NCBI RefSeq assembly: GCF_001661345.1
Contig: NW_017962921.1
Span: forward strand, 478,298-542,297
DNA from: Ascoidea rubescens DSM 1968
Taxonomy: Eukaryota; Ascomycota; Saccharomycetes; Ascoideales; Ascoideaceae
DNA length: 64,000 nt
Direction: 5' to 3'
Shown here: positions 62,031-64,000 of the stretch, piece after piece
How the letters are laid out: each line of letters opens with the position of its first letter
How positions within the stretch are numbered: position 1 is the stretch's first letter
Program-made: the position numbers and the translations under genes
The notes under the pieces: model-generated
Seen by the model: only the letters and a program-made list of their open reading frames with translations
Told to the model about the DNA's origin: nothing
Database searches by the model: none

Positions 62031-62099
62031 GAGCGACGGCTCGAACCAAAGACAGTTTATTTTCCAAATGTAGGTTATACTACTGCGCCAAATTCACCA
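62031..62099 (-). pseudogene. tRNA-like relic with intact A and B boxes
   Basis: On the minus strand, TGGCGCAGTAGTA fits the tRNA A box and GGTTCGAGCC fits the B box at normal spacing. The whole is about 69 bases, followed by a T-run. The would-be acceptor strands (GTGAATT and GTCGCTC) do not pair and the T stem is poor, so a working tRNA is unlikely. It could be a decayed tRNA or a tRNA-derived element. Confidence 0.5.
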
Positions 62100-62561
62100 C
62101 ATCCAAAAAGGGCCAGCCCAAAATGCAACTACAATAGGGCTTATGTATTGTTTTGATTGCTTATTGTTGTAGCAAAAGCACCAAATCACTAAAGCAGCAA
62201 AAGAATCATCAAAACACTCTGAGATGAAAAGTATATTTGTTAACACCAACCATCAGAGAACTCCTTTTTCTGGTGTTGACAAAAATGGGAGATATCACTG
62301 TTTTCTACGCTAGTTTGCTTATAAGTCCCTTTGAAAATGAAATATATCTAGTTTTAGCACGTGAAAAATATTATTTTCCATCTGTCTTTTTAGCACACTT
62401 CTTAGTAATCTAATTCAGTACCATCACCATTATTATTGCCATCACCACCAGCAATATCTTCATTATCAGTGTCACAACATTCGTTTCTATCCTCTTTGTA
62501 TTTATTTTTAAAATTATTTGCATTATTGTAATATTATCGTAACACCATCAATACCCATAAT

Positions 62562-63188
62562 ATGTCTTCAAATCACAACAATTCCTACAGATCAAACCGC
62601 TCAAAGAGAAATAACTCGAGAAACAATTCAAATACAAAATCAGCTAATAACAATAGCAACAATAATAATAACAATAATAATAATAATGCTATTAATAATG
62701 AGCAGTCTTATAAGACCAATAATGCCACTGCAACCACTTTAACTCCATCCAATCCACCTCCAAAATTACCCTCAAGCTATGGTTGGGCTGCTGCTGTGGC
62801 TAAATCCATTAATAAATCTGATAATAAAATTAACTTCAATAGCAATTCTGTTAATAATACTAATACTAATACTAATACTAATACTAATACTAATACTAAT
62901 ACTAATACTAATACTAATACAAATACGAATACTAATACAAATACGAATACAAATACAAATACAAATACAAGTATTAATTCCAACACCAATACCAACACCA
63001 ATACAAAAAATATTAATGATAACTCAATCTCCAAATCCCTGATTTCAAACTCAAACAATGCCTCTTCTTTAAGCTTATCATCTAATTCCCGTAAAAATAC
63101 TATCAATTCAAACTCAAATTTAAATATAAATAAAATTTCAAACAACAATTCTAATAATTATAATACTGCCATTAATAATAGCTCAAAT

Positions 63189-63281
<93 letters not shown>

Positions 63282-63665
63282 GATATCAATATTACCAATA
63301 ATTCATATGAGAACAATTCTTCTACTTTCACTAACAGATATAATAATTTTAATAAATACAATAATACCAGAAACAATTCAAATAACAATAATAACAATAA
63401 CAATACTAATAAAAAACACACTCCAATAAATAATTTCAACTCAAAAGATGTAGAATCATATTTAAAAGATTTATATCAATCATTTTATCAAAGTGCAATT
63501 AATTCAGACAATTCGCCTCAGTCTCCTAGCATTAAAATTTACTCTTCAAAAGATGGTGGTAGCTCATGGAGCAATACAAATAGTTCAAAAAATCTTAAAA
63601 AAAATAAAAACCTTAAATTAAACGATAATATAAGAGTACTTAACTCACTTTTCAAGAATTTATAA
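62562..63665 (+). CDS. Asn/Thr-repeat protein of unknown function
   Basis: 367 residues, over half Asn. The start is MSSNHNNSYRSNRSKRNN, Arg/Ser/Asn-rich. A short conserved-looking segment PPPKLPSSYGWAAAVAKS (about 63-82) precedes a long (Asn-Thr)n dipeptide tract and a poly-Asn run of about 30. The C-terminal ~70 residues are non-repetitive (VESYLKDLYQSFYQSA, GSSWSNTNSS) and end RVLNSLFKNL. Low-complexity tracts of this sort are frequent in yeast RNA-binding or regulatory proteins, but I recognise no domain. The non-repetitive ends and intact frame through long slippage-prone runs argue that it is a real gene. Confidence 0.65.
62854..62971 (+). repeat. Hexanucleotide repeat (AATACT/AATACA/AATACG)n encoding Asn-Thr
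   Basis: About 19 six-base units code for alternating Asn and Thr. The first half is pure AATACT; the second half mixes AATACA and AATACG. Confidence 0.95.
63190..63280 (+). repeat. Pure AAT run encoding about 30 Asn
   Basis: About 30 uninterrupted AAT codons within the Asn/Thr-repeat gene. Confidence 0.95.
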
Positions 63666-63889
63666 ATCAAAAAAAAAAATCAAAGAACCAATTAAAAAAA
63701 AAAATAGGAAAAAAATAGATTAAATATTATATAACTATATATTTAATACTTAATAAAAATTTAACAAACATTTTACAATTAAATAAATAAAAGTAAATAA
63801 GTTCATTATAAAAATCAAAATAATCTACAATTATCAGTATAGAAACAAAAACAAAAACAAAAATAAAAAACATAACATCCAACTATATT

Positions 63890-64000
63890 TTACATAATAA
63901 TTCTCTCTGATTCAACATTCTCAGAAATCGTTTTGTGAGGCAACACTTTACCACCATTAACATATATCTCATCTTTAACTTTGACATCATCTCCCAAAAC
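63890..64000 (-). CDS. PSA1: Mannose-1-phosphate guanylyltransferase, C-terminal end (partial)
   Basis: 36 codons plus TAA (63890-63892) enter from the right edge on the minus strand. [20 protein letters not shown] followed by PHKTISENV and ending in IIM matches the very conserved C-terminus of fungal GDP-mannose pyrophosphorylase ([18 protein letters not shown]...IIM). The enzyme makes GDP-mannose from GTP and mannose-1-phosphate in the cytosol and is essential for wall and glycoprotein synthesis. The visible part belongs to the left-handed beta-helix domain. The rest lies beyond the window. The 224-base gap to the Asn/Thr gene is an AT-rich convergent 3' region. Confidence 0.93.
   Translation of the reverse strand, partial: VLGDDVKVKDEIYVNGGKVLPHKTISENVESERIIM

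Larger units (their letters stand above)
60937..62561. other. 1.6-kb intergenic region with tRNA-like relic
   Basis: Minus-strand promoter of the GPI gene lies at its left end (TATAAATAG complement at 61075-61083). A tRNA-like relic is at 62031-62099 (separate entry), and CACGTG is at 62358-62363, about 200 bases before the Asn-rich gene. No other gene is supported; open frames at 61225 and 61674 look random. Confidence 0.5.

Overview
The window is nuclear DNA of a budding yeast (Saccharomycotina). It is AT-rich, and most genes are intron-free with one-to-one counterparts in Saccharomyces cerevisiae: KAP120, UBP15, SQT1, RPA49, NCE103, FMP41, PRM1, SER3/SER33, an ARN/SIT1-type siderophore carrier, RPC34, VRG4 and the last codons of PSA1. 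Gene order does not match S. cerevisiae and many proteins carry long Asn runs. In-frame CTG codons are almost absent from the conserved genes I scanned. One tRNA-Leu has anticodon AAG, the kind used for the CUN box in several non-Saccharomyces lineages, including those with a reassigned CUG. This fits a lineage such as Ascoidea/Saccharomycopsis or another CUG-altered clade, but the window alone cannot settle it.

Layout. 1-4885: the last codons of one gene, then a 4.8-kb non-coding stretch rich in tandem repeats. 4886-13509: a giant Asn-rich zinc-cluster-like protein and importin KAP120. 13510-18171: a 728-bp repeat copy, a small unknown gene and a short KHA1-type antiporter. 18172-26104: UBP15, SQT1 and RPA49. 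26993-31330: an accessory patch holding a nuclease-like/kinase ORF broken by two in-frame stops, a second ORF broken by an in-frame TGA, and a small possibly spliced gene. 32446-35888: NCE103, FMP41 and a probable HSM3. 36524-42983: two divergent Asn-rich regulators sharing a 2.1-kb control region. 42984-47259: a gene-poor block with three tRNA genes, three non-LTR retrotransposon relics and the inverted second copy of the 728-bp repeat. 47260-59335: PRM1, SER3/SER33, the siderophore carrier, RPC34 and VRG4. 59983-64000: a secreted GPI protein with Kex2-bounded repeats, a tRNA-like relic, an Asn-rich unknown and the 3' end of PSA1.

How the genes relate. Most are housekeeping: nuclear import, ubiquitin removal, ribosome assembly (SQT1), Pol I and Pol III subunits, serine synthesis and CO2 hydration. 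PSA1 (makes GDP-mannose) and VRG4 (carries it into the Golgi) flank a predicted GPI-anchored, probably mannosylated wall protein, so three secretory-glycosylation-linked genes lie within about 6 kb. The most unusual items are the Kex2-repeat GPI protein, the stop-interrupted nuclease-like/kinase gene, and the identical 728-bp inverted repeats 29 kb apart.
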